Origin: a virus
Strand: one strand, 5' to 3'
Virus record (IMG/VR): IMGVR_UViG_3300027985_001729
Span: 1 to 64,000 of that record
Length of the DNA: 64,000 bases
Below are positions 7,039 through 14,171 of the stretch, piece after piece; position 1 is the first letter of the stretch, and each line of letters starts with the position of its first letter. The notes beneath the pieces are model-generated. The model was not told the DNA's origin. It saw only the letters and a list, made by a program, of their open reading frames with translations, and searched no databases. A program made the position numbers and the translations under genes.

Positions 7039-7955
7039 TCAAGTGTAGATGCCAGCGATGCAACAGGACGGTAAGCCATCGAAGTATGGGTAACCCAGTT
7101 GGTCACAAGTGCAAGCATGGAGAAAAATGCCGCAAAGGCATCCCGCCAATGAAGGCAGGTTGTTTCTTGTGTAGTAGCATGCGCTGGGTGGTCTTCATAG
7201 GCGACGCCGGGGACCATTGAGCAAGCGGTCAAACCACAATCAATGACTGCGGTCATTTGGAGTCGACTGCGGTAATTACCGCACCACCCAACTCTGGCCC
7301 ATCCTTGAAGGACGGGGATCCAGTTGATGTCTGGGGCGAGCCGACGCAACGCGACGAAATTCTCGATGGTGCGCCGCTGGTGCTCGGCGACCGACATGCC
7401 TGTCCCATGGAATATGACCTCTGCGCCGTCGCCGAACCGCTCCGCCTCGCGCACGCTCGCGGCGAGAACTGGACCCGCCTCACGAGCCCACGCGAGCCAT
7501 CTTTGCAGGTCGATACGAGGCGGGCGTTTGCGGGGGCTTCGGCATATCCGGCATAGCCCTGCTCGGTCCAGCTTGCCCTTGCACGCTGCATGCGGGCACG
7601 ACGCCTGCTTGACGAGTCCGTGGATGACCTGCGGCTCGCACATCCAATCCTGTGGCGCGGCCCAGAGCATGCGCCCGATGGCGTGCTTGTATCGGCGGAC
7701 CTCCTCGATGTAATCGGCGACATCGACGGTCCACCGACCGTAGAGTTGAAGCTCTGTGAACCCGCCCGAGTCGAGCGCCCATGGCACTACCGCCACGGGC
7801 AGGCTCTTCATTGTGTGCAGCGTGCGCCTCGAGATGAACAGAGGAACGGTCGCATCGCGTAGCCACCCTGGCTTGTGTGTTCCAAGGAAGAAGCGATCAC
7901 CCCAGCATGATGTCGGGTTGACCTGTGCTCCGGCAATGTCGACCGTTTCTCTCAT
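6846..7955 (-). pseudogene. dpdA-like: DpdA/TGT-like DNA deazaguanine transglycosylase, truncated
   Basis: Residues 1 to about 229 look like the DpdA-related TGT-like family of phages and bacteria: FFLGTHKPGWL, ALDSGGFTELQLYGRW with the catalytic-type Asp, WAAPQDWMCEP and GMSVAEHQRRTIENF, then WIPVLQGW. Homology stops after QGW at about 7290; the rest of the 369-aa frame looks unrelated and overlaps a HipA-like remnant, so the C-terminal third of the enzyme is gone. Between MCEP and the next conserved block there is an extra segment of roughly 60 residues with four cysteines (CPHAAC...CRIC), a possible zinc knuckle. DpdA-type enzymes insert 7-deazaguanine precursors into DNA. As it stands the gene is probably inactive. 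ATG 7955 overlaps the upstream remnant stop as TGATG. Confidence 0.6.
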
Positions 7956-8071
7956 CAGCTTCGTTTCTTTTTGGCCAGCTTGAACGCGCGACGCGACGAT
8001 CCATCGGCAACGACAACCTGGGCGACGCGATAGTCCTTCTTGTCGGAGCCTATTTTAGGATTTTCCTGCGC
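7955..8071 (-). pseudogene. Short coding remnant before the DpdA-like gene
   Basis: Thirty-eight codons after an in-frame TAA, with no usable start codon, reading about KIGSDKKDYRVAQVVVADG and ending AFKLAKKKRS. Its TGA overlaps the ATG of the DpdA-like gene (TGATG), the junction style of the intact genes here. It looks like the 3' end of a lost gene. Nearby (about 8087-8102) two TGCGCA palindromes are 4 nt apart. Nothing else is visible up to the methyltransferase stop at 8106. Confidence 0.4.
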
Positions 8072-8105
8072 TTAACATTGAGGATGCGCACCTTTGCGCA
8101 TAAAG

Positions 8106-9074
8106 TCAACCCATGTCATGGGGCGATGCGTAACTCGTCACGACAAGTTCTCGGCGTGTGCCACGTGACTCAGCTTTGCGCGAGATGGTCGTTGGGGCAT
8201 CGATTTCGTGGATGGTCCACCGCCCGAAGAGGGCTCGGACGCGGTCTGTGTCGCCGTTGCTCATGACCCATGGGACGCCTCTACGGTCGAGCTCGAGGCA
8301 CACATCCTTGAGCCGTTCGATGTCTGGTCGTTGCACCTCGCGATCGAATAGTCCGACCTGCTCACTACCACCACGGAACCCACCCGCTTGATAGCCGGAC
8401 CATGTGCCGTCGTATGGAGGGTCGAGGTACACGAAGTCGCCTTTTTTGGCTAGCATGGCAGCCTGCTCGAAGTCGAGATGTCGGACCTCGGCAAGCTCCA
8501 GTGCCTTCGAGCAGGACCTGAGAAGGGCTGCGTCGCAGATGTTCGGGGCCTTGGTCCACTTCCCCCAGCTCGCATTGAACCGTCCTCGCGAGTCGACGCG
8601 ATGCAACCCGTTGAAGCAGAGCTTGTGCAGGAAGATGAACGATGCCCCCACCTTGACGATTGGCGCGTCCTTTCGATCGTTGTACGAAGCCCGCACCTCG
8701 TAGTACATATCCTCGGCCGCACGAGGATCTCCGGCGATGAGCATGACCATCTTCGAGCTCATCTCACCGAGTGTGCCAATGAGATCGTCGACATGATCTC
8801 GGACCGATAGGTAGGAGGCGATGAGGCCATGGTCGGTGTCGGAGAGAGCGACACGCAGCCCGCGCGGTAGCGCCCATCTATAGGTGATCGCTCCTGCGCC
8901 AGCGAATGGCTCCATGTAGGTGCCAGCGATGGCATCCGATGGGAAGTGCTTGATGAGCTCTTCGCCGAGCTTCCACTTCCCACCCGGCCATTTGATGAAC
9001 GGCCGGGCGACGGAGACGAACCCGACTTCGCCATCCGCGTCCTCGATAGTCGCTTCCGTCGCCTCGGTCGTCAT
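8106..9074 (-). CDS. Dam-family (D12 class) N6-adenine DNA methyltransferase
   Basis: A 322-aa protein with the ordered motifs of the D12 class: KWPGGK (28-33, near the SAM site), EPFAGAGA (55-62, motif I-like) and DPPYDGT (218-224, catalytic motif IV). NGLHR and FNASWGKW between them also fit Dam homologues. It transfers a methyl group from SAM to adenine N6, most often in GATC, though specificity cannot be read off. The ATG at 9074 has AAGG before it and lies two bases after the stop of the 682-aa gene, so it is the second gene of the leftward operon. No partner endonuclease is present, pointing to self-protection or regulation. Confidence 0.92.
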   Translation of the reverse strand: MTTEATEATIEDADGEVGFVSVARPFIKWPGGKWKLGEELIKHFPSDAIAGTYMEPFAGAGAITYRWALPRGLRVALSDTDHGLIASYLSVRDHVDDLIGTLGEMSSKMVMLIAGDPRAAEDMYYEVRASYNDRKDAPIVKVGASFIFLHKLCFNGLHRVDSRGRFNASWGKWTKAPNICDAALLRSCSKALELAEVRHLDFEQAAMLAKKGDFVYLDPPYDGTWSGYQAGGFRGGSEQVGLFDREVQRPDIERLKDVCLELDRRGVPWVMSNGDTDRVRALFGRWTIHEIDAPTTISRKAESRGTRRELVVTSYASPHDMG

Positions 9075-9076
9075 GA

Positions 9077-11125
9077 TCAGCCCTTGGCCTTTGTTGATCG
9101 CTTCCGCCCGCGGCCCTTGGCAGGTTCTGCCTTCTCCTCCGATTCGGAAGACTTGCCCTGATGGACGTCGAGTTGTCGAGGATCCGTCTCCCCGAACCTC
9201 CAGAGCAGATCGCCAGTGTTGTCGGGGAGTCGCCCTCGGCTCACGATTTCCTCATCCACGAGCCATCCGATGGCCGACTCGAGGAAGCTCGCGCACGGGC
9301 CCACGGAGAAGTCCTCGCCTGTCTCGTTCTTCAGATCGGAAGCGAGGTCCGAGACCCGAAGACCAACCTCTCCCGCCTTCGACACGCGGTCGAGCACCTG
9401 CGCTCGGATCCCGTAGCTGTAGATGCCAGACTTCATGTCGATGAGCCCGGTGTTCACAGCGGAAGCCACCGCTGCGGAGACCATGGTCTTGACGGAAGGG
9501 GTCGGGTTGGTGATCGACGCGACGTCGCACGTCGCCTGCACGATCGCTTCGCGCGACAGTCCTTCCCCACCGCTCAAAATCGCCGCCCGGACGACGAACG
9601 GACGGAGCCCCTTCGCGGAGAGCTCCACGCTCACCTTGGGCTCCGGCGATGGCTTTCCCTGCTCCGCTTCCTGTTCGGCGACTGGTTCGGCGACTGGTTG
9701 ACCCTCTTCATCGTCGGGCGTGGTCGTTTCGGATTCCGTTTTCGGCGTTGGCGTGGCCGAGGCAGCATCGGCGAATGCCTGGGCTGGCGTCATGGACTCA
9801 CGGAGGAGCTCGCGATCGTCCGCGACCGCTCGTACCACGCGCACGGGTCCATAGGTGGTTGTGACGATCACGGCATAGGCGTCGACCTCGTAGGTCCTCT
9901 CGTCGCCGTGACGCAGGCTCTGGAGCGCACGCTTGCGCTCTTCGAGCTCGGAGATGCGGGACTTCGCGTCCTTTTCGGTGGCACCCGCCGAGAGCTTGGC
10001 CCCGTCGATGCGCGCCCTGTGCTCCTTGATTTCGTCCTCGATCTTCGCGACCTCGACGAACATTCTCGCGAGCGCATGGTCGTCGATCTTCTCGGTCACG
10101 ATGTGTTGGATCACCTGACGTTGAGGCTTCGGCGCTGGCACCAGAGGGGCCACAGCGTCGTGAAAGAGATGACCGATGCCCTTGTTGTCGAGCAGGCGCC
10201 GAAGCGCGTTGAGGTGTGCGTCCGCCTGAAGCCTCGCCTTGCGCTCGTCCTCGTAGCGTTCCGTCGCCTTCCGTTCGAACTCCGTACGGTCCGCCGCTGC
10301 CTTGGTCTCAGCCTCGAGCCGGTTCACGTCGTAGAGCGTTGTTGCCCCGGGAACGGTTGGCGTCACGAGCGCCTTCGCACCCGTGGTGAGTATTTCGAAG
10401 CGGTTCGAAGCCACGGAGAAGGCGCTGGACTTCTCCTCGAGCCACGTCCCCTCTCGTTCGTCTTCATCATCGCCATCGTCTGTCCTTCGATGGATTTCCA
10501 GCGCCGCTGTTCTCTCGAAAAGGATCCCAGCTTCGGCGAGCGCCTTGAGGTCCATGGCCACCACATCCACGGGAAGCTCCACGCTGAACCCGGCAGGCAC
10601 CATCGGCTTTTTCCCTGAAAGGATGTCGACCACCTCCTCCGCGAAGACGGCAGCGTTCGGTGCGTCGGCTGTTGCACAGATAACTGCCGCGAGGATCGAT
10701 GTCCTGCGCGCGACGATCTTCGACGGGGTGTCGAGCTCGGCACGAAGTTCGGCCGTCGCCTCCCAACGAGGAGGCGCGTCCTTCCCGTCGCCCGGGAGCT
10801 TGCGCGCGCGCGGCGGATCCATCGCCGCGTACTTGTCGAGCTCTGCCTCGATGGGCCCTCCAGCTACGTAGGGCCCTGGCCTCGCGTTCACGCCCTCCTG
10901 GATCTCCTCCAAGGTCACTGGCCCCGTGGCCCCGACGAGCTCGAGCGCGACATCTTCCGGCAGCATGGACCTCTTCTCATCGCTGACGGTCGTTTCATGT
11001 CCCGCATCGGCAACCGGCTCCGTCGCTGTTGCGGCCGCGCGCGCCCACTCGTCGCGGACGTTGGACGCCTTTTCGCCGCCCATCTTGCTCAAGTCCATGG
11101 CGTTATTCCGCCCACCTGTGTCCAT
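9077..11125 (-). CDS. Large coiled-coil protein with C-terminal winged-helix-like repeats
   Basis: A 682-aa protein, first gene of the leftward operon. ATG 11125 was chosen because GGGAG lies just before it. Residues about 160-240 are helical, about 280-400 contain two charged coiled-coil stretches, and a Pro/Glu/Thr-rich linker follows near 470-510. The C-terminal 160 residues hold what look like two winged-helix units (LSREAIVQATCDVA and GLRVSDLASDLKNET). The extreme end is Lys/Arg-rich. No family recognised. Its position opposite the repressor, separated by a symmetric operator-like site, suggests an early gene. A role in regulation, replication or organising the modification enzymes is conjecture. 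Confidence 0.8.
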   Translation of the reverse strand: MDTGGRNNAMDLSKMGGEKASNVRDEWARAAATATEPVADAGHETTVSDEKRSMLPEDVALELVGATGPVTLEEIQEGVNARPGPYVAGGPIEAELDKYAAMDPPRARKLPGDGKDAPPRWEATAELRAELDTPSKIVARRTSILAAVICATADAPNAAVFAEEVVDILSGKKPMVPAGFSVELPVDVVAMDLKALAEAGILFERTAALEIHRRTDDGDDEDEREGTWLEEKSSAFSVASNRFEILTTGAKALVTPTVPGATTLYDVNRLEAETKAAADRTEFERKATERYEDERKARLQADAHLNALRRLLDNKGIGHLFHDAVAPLVPAPKPQRQVIQHIVTEKIDDHALARMFVEVAKIEDEIKEHRARIDGAKLSAGATEKDAKSRISELEERKRALQSLRHGDERTYEVDAYAVIVTTTYGPVRVVRAVADDRELLRESMTPAQAFADAASATPTPKTESETTTPDDEEGQPVAEPVAEQEAEQGKPSPEPKVSVELSAKGLRPFVVRAAILSGGEGLSREAIVQATCDVASITNPTPSVKTMVSAAVASAVNTGLIDMKSGIYSYGIRAQVLDRVSKAGEVGLRVSDLASDLKNETGEDFSVGPCASFLESAIGWLVDEEIVSRGRLPDNTGDLLWRFGETDPRQLDVHQGKSSESEEKAEPAKGRGRKRSTKAKG

Positions 11126-11208
11126 AAGTCTCCCTCGCCCGCCCACGCGGATGCCACCAAGGCGCCGACCAAGACGGGAAATCGTCGTGAGCCTATGCAC
11201 GGCGCATG

Positions 11209-11258
11209 GCAGGTGTCAAGTGACTCGAGATATTAGACTCGGGACAGTTGACACCTGC
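11209..11258. promoter_or_regulatory. Symmetric operator-like site in the divergent promoter region
   Basis: Arms GCAGGTGTCAA (11209-11219) and TTGACACCTGC (11248-11258) are a perfect 11-bp inverted repeat 28 bp apart. Each arm contains TTGACA pointing outwards, i.e. a consensus -35 towards 11125 (minus) and towards 11284 (plus). Between the arms, GACTCGAGA (11222) and GACTCGGGA (11236) form a 14-bp-spaced direct repeat. No good -10 is seen at 17 bp on either side, so the TTGACA may be only part of a binding site. It is the obvious target for the XRE-type protein encoded 25 bp downstream. Confidence 0.65.
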
Positions 11259-11283
11259 GTGGAAGACGTCGCAAGCTGGAGCT

Positions 11284-11595
11284 ATGGGTAAGACCAGAAC
11301 AATTGCCGCTCCGAATGCGTCCGCCATCGTCGCTCTCCGCAAGGCACTCGGACTGTCACAGCAACAGGTCGCAAACCGTGGAGGGATCACCCGGGACGTC
11401 GTGACGACGAACGAGCGCGGGGCACGCAAGCTGACGAGCTTCCCTGCTCGCGTCGGGCTGGCCAAGGGGCTCGGCATCACCCTCGACGAATTCAACGAGC
11501 TGGTCGACGGGCAGGTGGAGGTGGAGGTCCTCGCGGACCGTGTACGAACTCGCGAGCCAGCAAACCAGGAATCCGACGTCCAGTCCGTTCGCTGA
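11284..11595 (+). CDS. XRE-family HTH repressor
   Basis: A 103-aa protein. ATG 11284 follows GGAG (11277-11280); an in-frame TTG at 11248 was rejected because it lies inside the operator. Residues 12-70 form a Cro/CI-type HTH (IVALRKALGLSQQQVANRGGITRDVVTTNERG). The C-terminus is acidic and short, without a peptidase or dimerisation domain, so any repressor cleavage mechanism is absent. It sits between the divergent operator and the replication genes and probably controls both early operons (inference). Confidence 0.82.
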   Translation: MGKTRTIAAPNASAIVALRKALGLSQQQVANRGGITRDVVTTNERGARKLTSFPARVGLAKGLGITLDEFNELVDGQVEVEVLADRVRTREPANQESDVQSVR

Positions 11596-11644
11596 TCAAC
11601 AACGCCTGAGGCGGTCTGCGGCGACGCCGCGACGAGGAGGAGCC

Positions 11645-12517
11645 TTGCCCAAAGCGTTCGACAAGCTGGTCGCATTTGTCGCCCTGTTCGAGGGACGGAT
11701 ACGGATAGAAGCGGCACGAGGGGCCAAGGTGGGCACGCAGCGCGCTGTGCTGGGAGCGTTGATCGCTCGGGCCAACGAAACAGGAGAGGTGCCGCCTGGG
11801 CTCGCACCGCGAACACAGGACATGGTTGCCATGCTCGGGGTGAGCGACAGGAGCGCAAGGGCTGCCATCGCCGCGCTCAGGTCGCAGGGGCTAATCGCCA
11901 CCGTAGACCGACCTGGCAAGCCGCGAGGGTTCAACCTCTTGCTCACGTTCGACCGTGAGACCCCCTGCAAAAATGATAGCCCTGGCGAATTTGCAGGGGG
12001 TCTCACGGATGGATTGGACGAGACACCCCCTGCAAAAATGATAGCCCTTGCAAAAACGCCAGTGGTCAACGGAGTAACCACCTGCAAAAGCGCAACCCCT
12101 GGCGAATTTGCAGGGGGTGCAAAAGCGCAACCCCTGGCGAATTTGCAGGGGGTATCCGAAGACGGTGCTTCGGAAGCAAAGAGGAGGTCGGTCGCGAGGA
12201 CAGTGCTCAGCCCATCGAACGCCGTCGGGTGGGAGATCTGGGAGATCCTCGTTGGGTCCTCGACGATCCGAGCTGCCGAGGACGCAGACCAGAAGCCGAA
12301 GCCTGGGTCATTGGCGCGGATGGCGAAGGGGATCGCGGACAGGATCGCGCGCGGCGACACGAGCCTTGAGACAGCCAAACGGGCGATCGACGCGATCTCC
12401 TCGGAGGTCGGCGCTGAATCTCCGAAACTTCCGACGATGGAAGAGCTTTCCCAGCTTTTTTCACGACATTTGAGAACGATCCGGCGCGGAAACGGGATCG
12501 GTCAGGAGCAGCCATGA
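11645..12517 (+). CDS. Winged-helix replication initiator (lambda O-like layout)
   Basis: A 290-aa protein. I place the start at TTG 11645 because a GAGGAGGAG ribosome site ends 3 nt before it and the upstream frame is read within the repressor gene. Residues about 45-105 form a winged HTH (TQDMVAMLGVSDRSARAAIAALRSQGLI). Residues about 105-170 are repetitive because the DNA beneath them is a cluster of iteron-like repeats. The C-terminal 100 residues are helical and charged and may contact the helicase. The next genes include a second initiator-like protein and DnaB. As in lambdoid O genes, the origin seems to lie within the initiator gene, and this protein would bind it. Confidence 0.7.
   Translation: MPKAFDKLVAFVALFEGRIRIEAARGAKVGTQRAVLGALIARANETGEVPPGLAPRTQDMVAMLGVSDRSARAAIAALRSQGLIATVDRPGKPRGFNLLLTFDRETPCKNDSPGEFAGGLTDGLDETPPAKMIALAKTPVVNGVTTCKSATPGEFAGGAKAQPLANLQGVSEDGASEAKRRSVARTVLSPSNAVGWEIWEILVGSSTIRAAEDADQKPKPGSLARMAKGIADRIARGDTSLETAKRAIDAISSEVGAESPKLPTMEELSQLFSRHLRTIRRGNGIGQEQP
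11953..12152. other. Putative phage replication origin: iterons inside the initiator gene
   Basis: The 11-mer CCCCCTGCAAA occurs five times without mismatch in 200 bp: forward at 11961 and 12026, reversed at 11990, 12107 and 12142, with a degenerate copy at about 12079. The first pair forms a perfect 19-bp inverted repeat (11953-11971 with 11990-12008) around an 18-nt centre. The last two belong to a perfect 35-bp tandem duplication (12083-12117 and 12118-12152). Short A/T runs lie between the sites. The density of repeats in coding DNA of an initiator gene is the hallmark of iteron origins. Confidence 0.72.
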
Positions 12518-12681
12518 TGGACACGATCGTCAGCGGGTGGACGTGGCGAGCGGACACGCTCGCCGCGGATGGTGAGGTAGGCTTGTTGCAGATCGCCATC
12601 TTGATCCACGAGAACAGGGGCGAGCTCAACGCTGCCGCCGGTCTCGTATCTGCGCTCATCGCGGCAAGGAGGGGGTCGTGA
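12514..12681 (+). CDS. Short protein between the two initiator-like genes
   Basis: A 55-aa protein starting with ATGATG at 12514, overlapping the previous stop (12515-12517), and ending with a TGA that overlaps the next GTG start. Sequence begins MMDTIVSGWTWRADTLAA and continues as an amphipathic helix. The tight coupling at both ends is the main evidence. Function unknown; a small helicase-loading or regulatory factor would fit the position but nothing in the sequence shows it. Confidence 0.5.
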   Translation: MMDTIVSGWTWRADTLAADGEVGLLQIAILIHENRGELNAAAGLVSALIAARRGS

Positions 12682-14171
12682 AGGGGGGCGAGGTGTACAG
12701 CAGAGTGAGCAGGCGCATGTGGTGCGACGAGCGCTTCTGCGGCCTCTCGAGGCCAGAGCCGAGCGCGCGAGAGCTATGGCTCTACCTGCTCACAGGGCCT
12801 CGGTGCAGCCAGATCCCAGGTCTTGTGCATGTGGGGGTCCTTGGCCTCGCCGACGACCTCGACTGGCCCGTCGACGAGACGCGCAGATGCCTCGATGAAA
12901 TCGTGGGCGCTGGCATGGCCCACGTCGACCATAAGGCGCGCCTGATCTGGCTCCCCAAGGCCGTGCGCCACAACTGGCCAGCCAACAGTTCGATCGTGCT
13001 CGGATGGGCTAAATCGTGGCGCATGTTACCAGAGTGCGCCCTTCGCGAAGATGCGGCAGCAGGGATCGAAAGCCTTTTCGCCGAGGTGAACCAGACCATG
13101 GCCGAGGCCTTCCGCGTGGCTCTAGGGCGGGCTCCGTTCGACCGATCCAAGGTCCCCGTGGGGCGAAGGAAGGGGAAGGGCGAGCAAGAACACCATGGAG
13201 AACACCGTGTTCAAGACGGTGTTCAACACCGTGTCGAACACCGTGTCGAACACCGTGGGGGGGGTGGTGTGCCACATCAAGAACAAGAACAAGAACAAGA
13301 ACAGGAACAAGACCAAGAACAAACAGCGCGCGCGGGCGCGTGTGTTGGGCTTGGTGCGGGAGAGCACCAACGAGAACCAGAAGACATCGTGGCTCTCGTT
13401 CGCGAGTTGTCCGCGAAAGAAGCTGGTTCACCTGACAGCTTCGCGAAGCGCTGCGAAGACCGCCTGGCCAGCGGCAGGAAGCTATCCCCAGCGCAGCGAG
13501 AGCGCCTCCTGAAGATCCTCGACGATCGTCGCAGGCAAGACGTTCCAAAGGCCGAAGCAGACCCCATCGTAGCCAGGGCCTTGGAGCTCTACGGAAAGCT
13601 CAGGGACAGGCGCGTGAAGGGGGAGAAATACGTCTGGACGAGCTCGGATGCTGCGCACGTCGCGAAGCTTGTTACCGAGGCGAAAGGGATCGCCTCTCGC
13701 GAAGAAAGCTCGCCAGCCCCCGAGGACATCGTGGAGCGAGCGATCAGGTCCTACCTCGAAGACCAGGATCAGAAGCTCCGAGATGAACGGTGGCCGCTTG
13801 CCTGGTTGCCATCCAGGATGACCAGATACCCACTGCTAAAAGCCAGAAGAGCTCCAAAGGCGGCAGCAGAGCCACTTCCTACACCTCCCCCGTCGGCTCC
13901 ACGACGCATGCCACCGCGCAACGTGATCGGAATGTTTGGCTCCATCGGGAGGGGTGGCAGCCAAGGACCAAGGCAAGATGGCCCATCGGGGCCATACCGA
14001 TCCGCCGAAGAAGAGACAAGAGCGAGGTGGTCCGCCAGCGCCGAACAGGCGAGGGCGCTCGGGATTGACGCTGGACCAGAACCTGATGACCTCGAGGAAA
14101 TGCAGGCGAGGCTACCTGGCCTCCAAAAATCATGCTTGCTCGCCATGGAGAGCAGGAGCGCGACAGCGTGA
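12678..14171 (+). CDS. Phage replication protein with winged-helix N-terminus and repeat linker
   Basis: A 497-aa protein with a GTG start overlapping the previous stop as GTGA. The first 125 residues resemble the N-terminal domain of phage replication-initiator-like proteins (RMWCDERFCGLSRP, LWLYLLTGP, GLVHVGVLGLADDLDW, HVDHKARLIWLPKAVRHN). A low-complexity linker follows, rich in His/Arg/Val/Glu and then alternating Gln-Glu (about residues 174-215), encoded by tandem 12-bp and 6-bp repeats. The C-terminal half is helical, charged and Pro-rich. It immediately precedes dnaB and may load the helicase (inference from position). Confidence 0.7.
   Translation: MKGGEVYSRVSRRMWCDERFCGLSRPEPSARELWLYLLTGPRCSQIPGLVHVGVLGLADDLDWPVDETRRCLDEIVGAGMAHVDHKARLIWLPKAVRHNWPANSSIVLGWAKSWRMLPECALREDAAAGIESLFAEVNQTMAEAFRVALGRAPFDRSKVPVGRRKGKGEQEHHGEHRVQDGVQHRVEHRVEHRGGGGVPHQEQEQEQEQEQDQEQTARAGACVGLGAGEHQREPEDIVALVRELSAKEAGSPDSFAKRCEDRLASGRKLSPAQRERLLKILDDRRRQDVPKAEADPIVARALELYGKLRDRRVKGEKYVWTSSDAAHVAKLVTEAKGIASREESSPAPEDIVERAIRSYLEDQDQKLRDERWPLAWLPSRMTRYPLLKARRAPKAAAEPLPTPPPSAPRRMPPRNVIGMFGSIGRGGSQGPRQDGPSGPYRSAEEETRARWSASAEQARALGIDAGPEPDDLEEMQARLPGLQKSCLLAMESRSATA
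13201..13323. repeat. Tandem 12-bp and 6-bp repeats inside the replication gene
   Basis: Five imperfect copies of a 12-bp unit (AACACCGTGTTC-like) run from 13201 to 13260, followed after a short G-rich stretch by about seven AACAAG-like hexamers ending near 13323. All units are multiples of 3 so the frame is kept. Palindromic halves such as GGTGTTCAACACC are present. It may be simple slippage DNA in a linker, or an auxiliary binding cluster. Confidence 0.65.

Noticed and set aside
9161-10618. Long + strand open frame opposite the 682-aa gene
   Set aside because: Arg/His/Leu-rich shadow translation without a family pattern, while the minus frame has coupled starts.
11248-11276. Rightward sigma70 promoter using TTGACA 11248-11253
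   Set aside because: The hexamer 17 bp downstream (GCAAGC) is not a -10, and transcription would start at about the ribosome site.
11248-11283. TTG at 11248 as start of the repressor
   Set aside because: It lies inside the operator arm; ATG 11284 has GGAG before it.
13201-13323. CRISPR array
   Set aside because: Repeats are contiguous 12- and 6-bp units without spacers, and are in-frame coding sequence.
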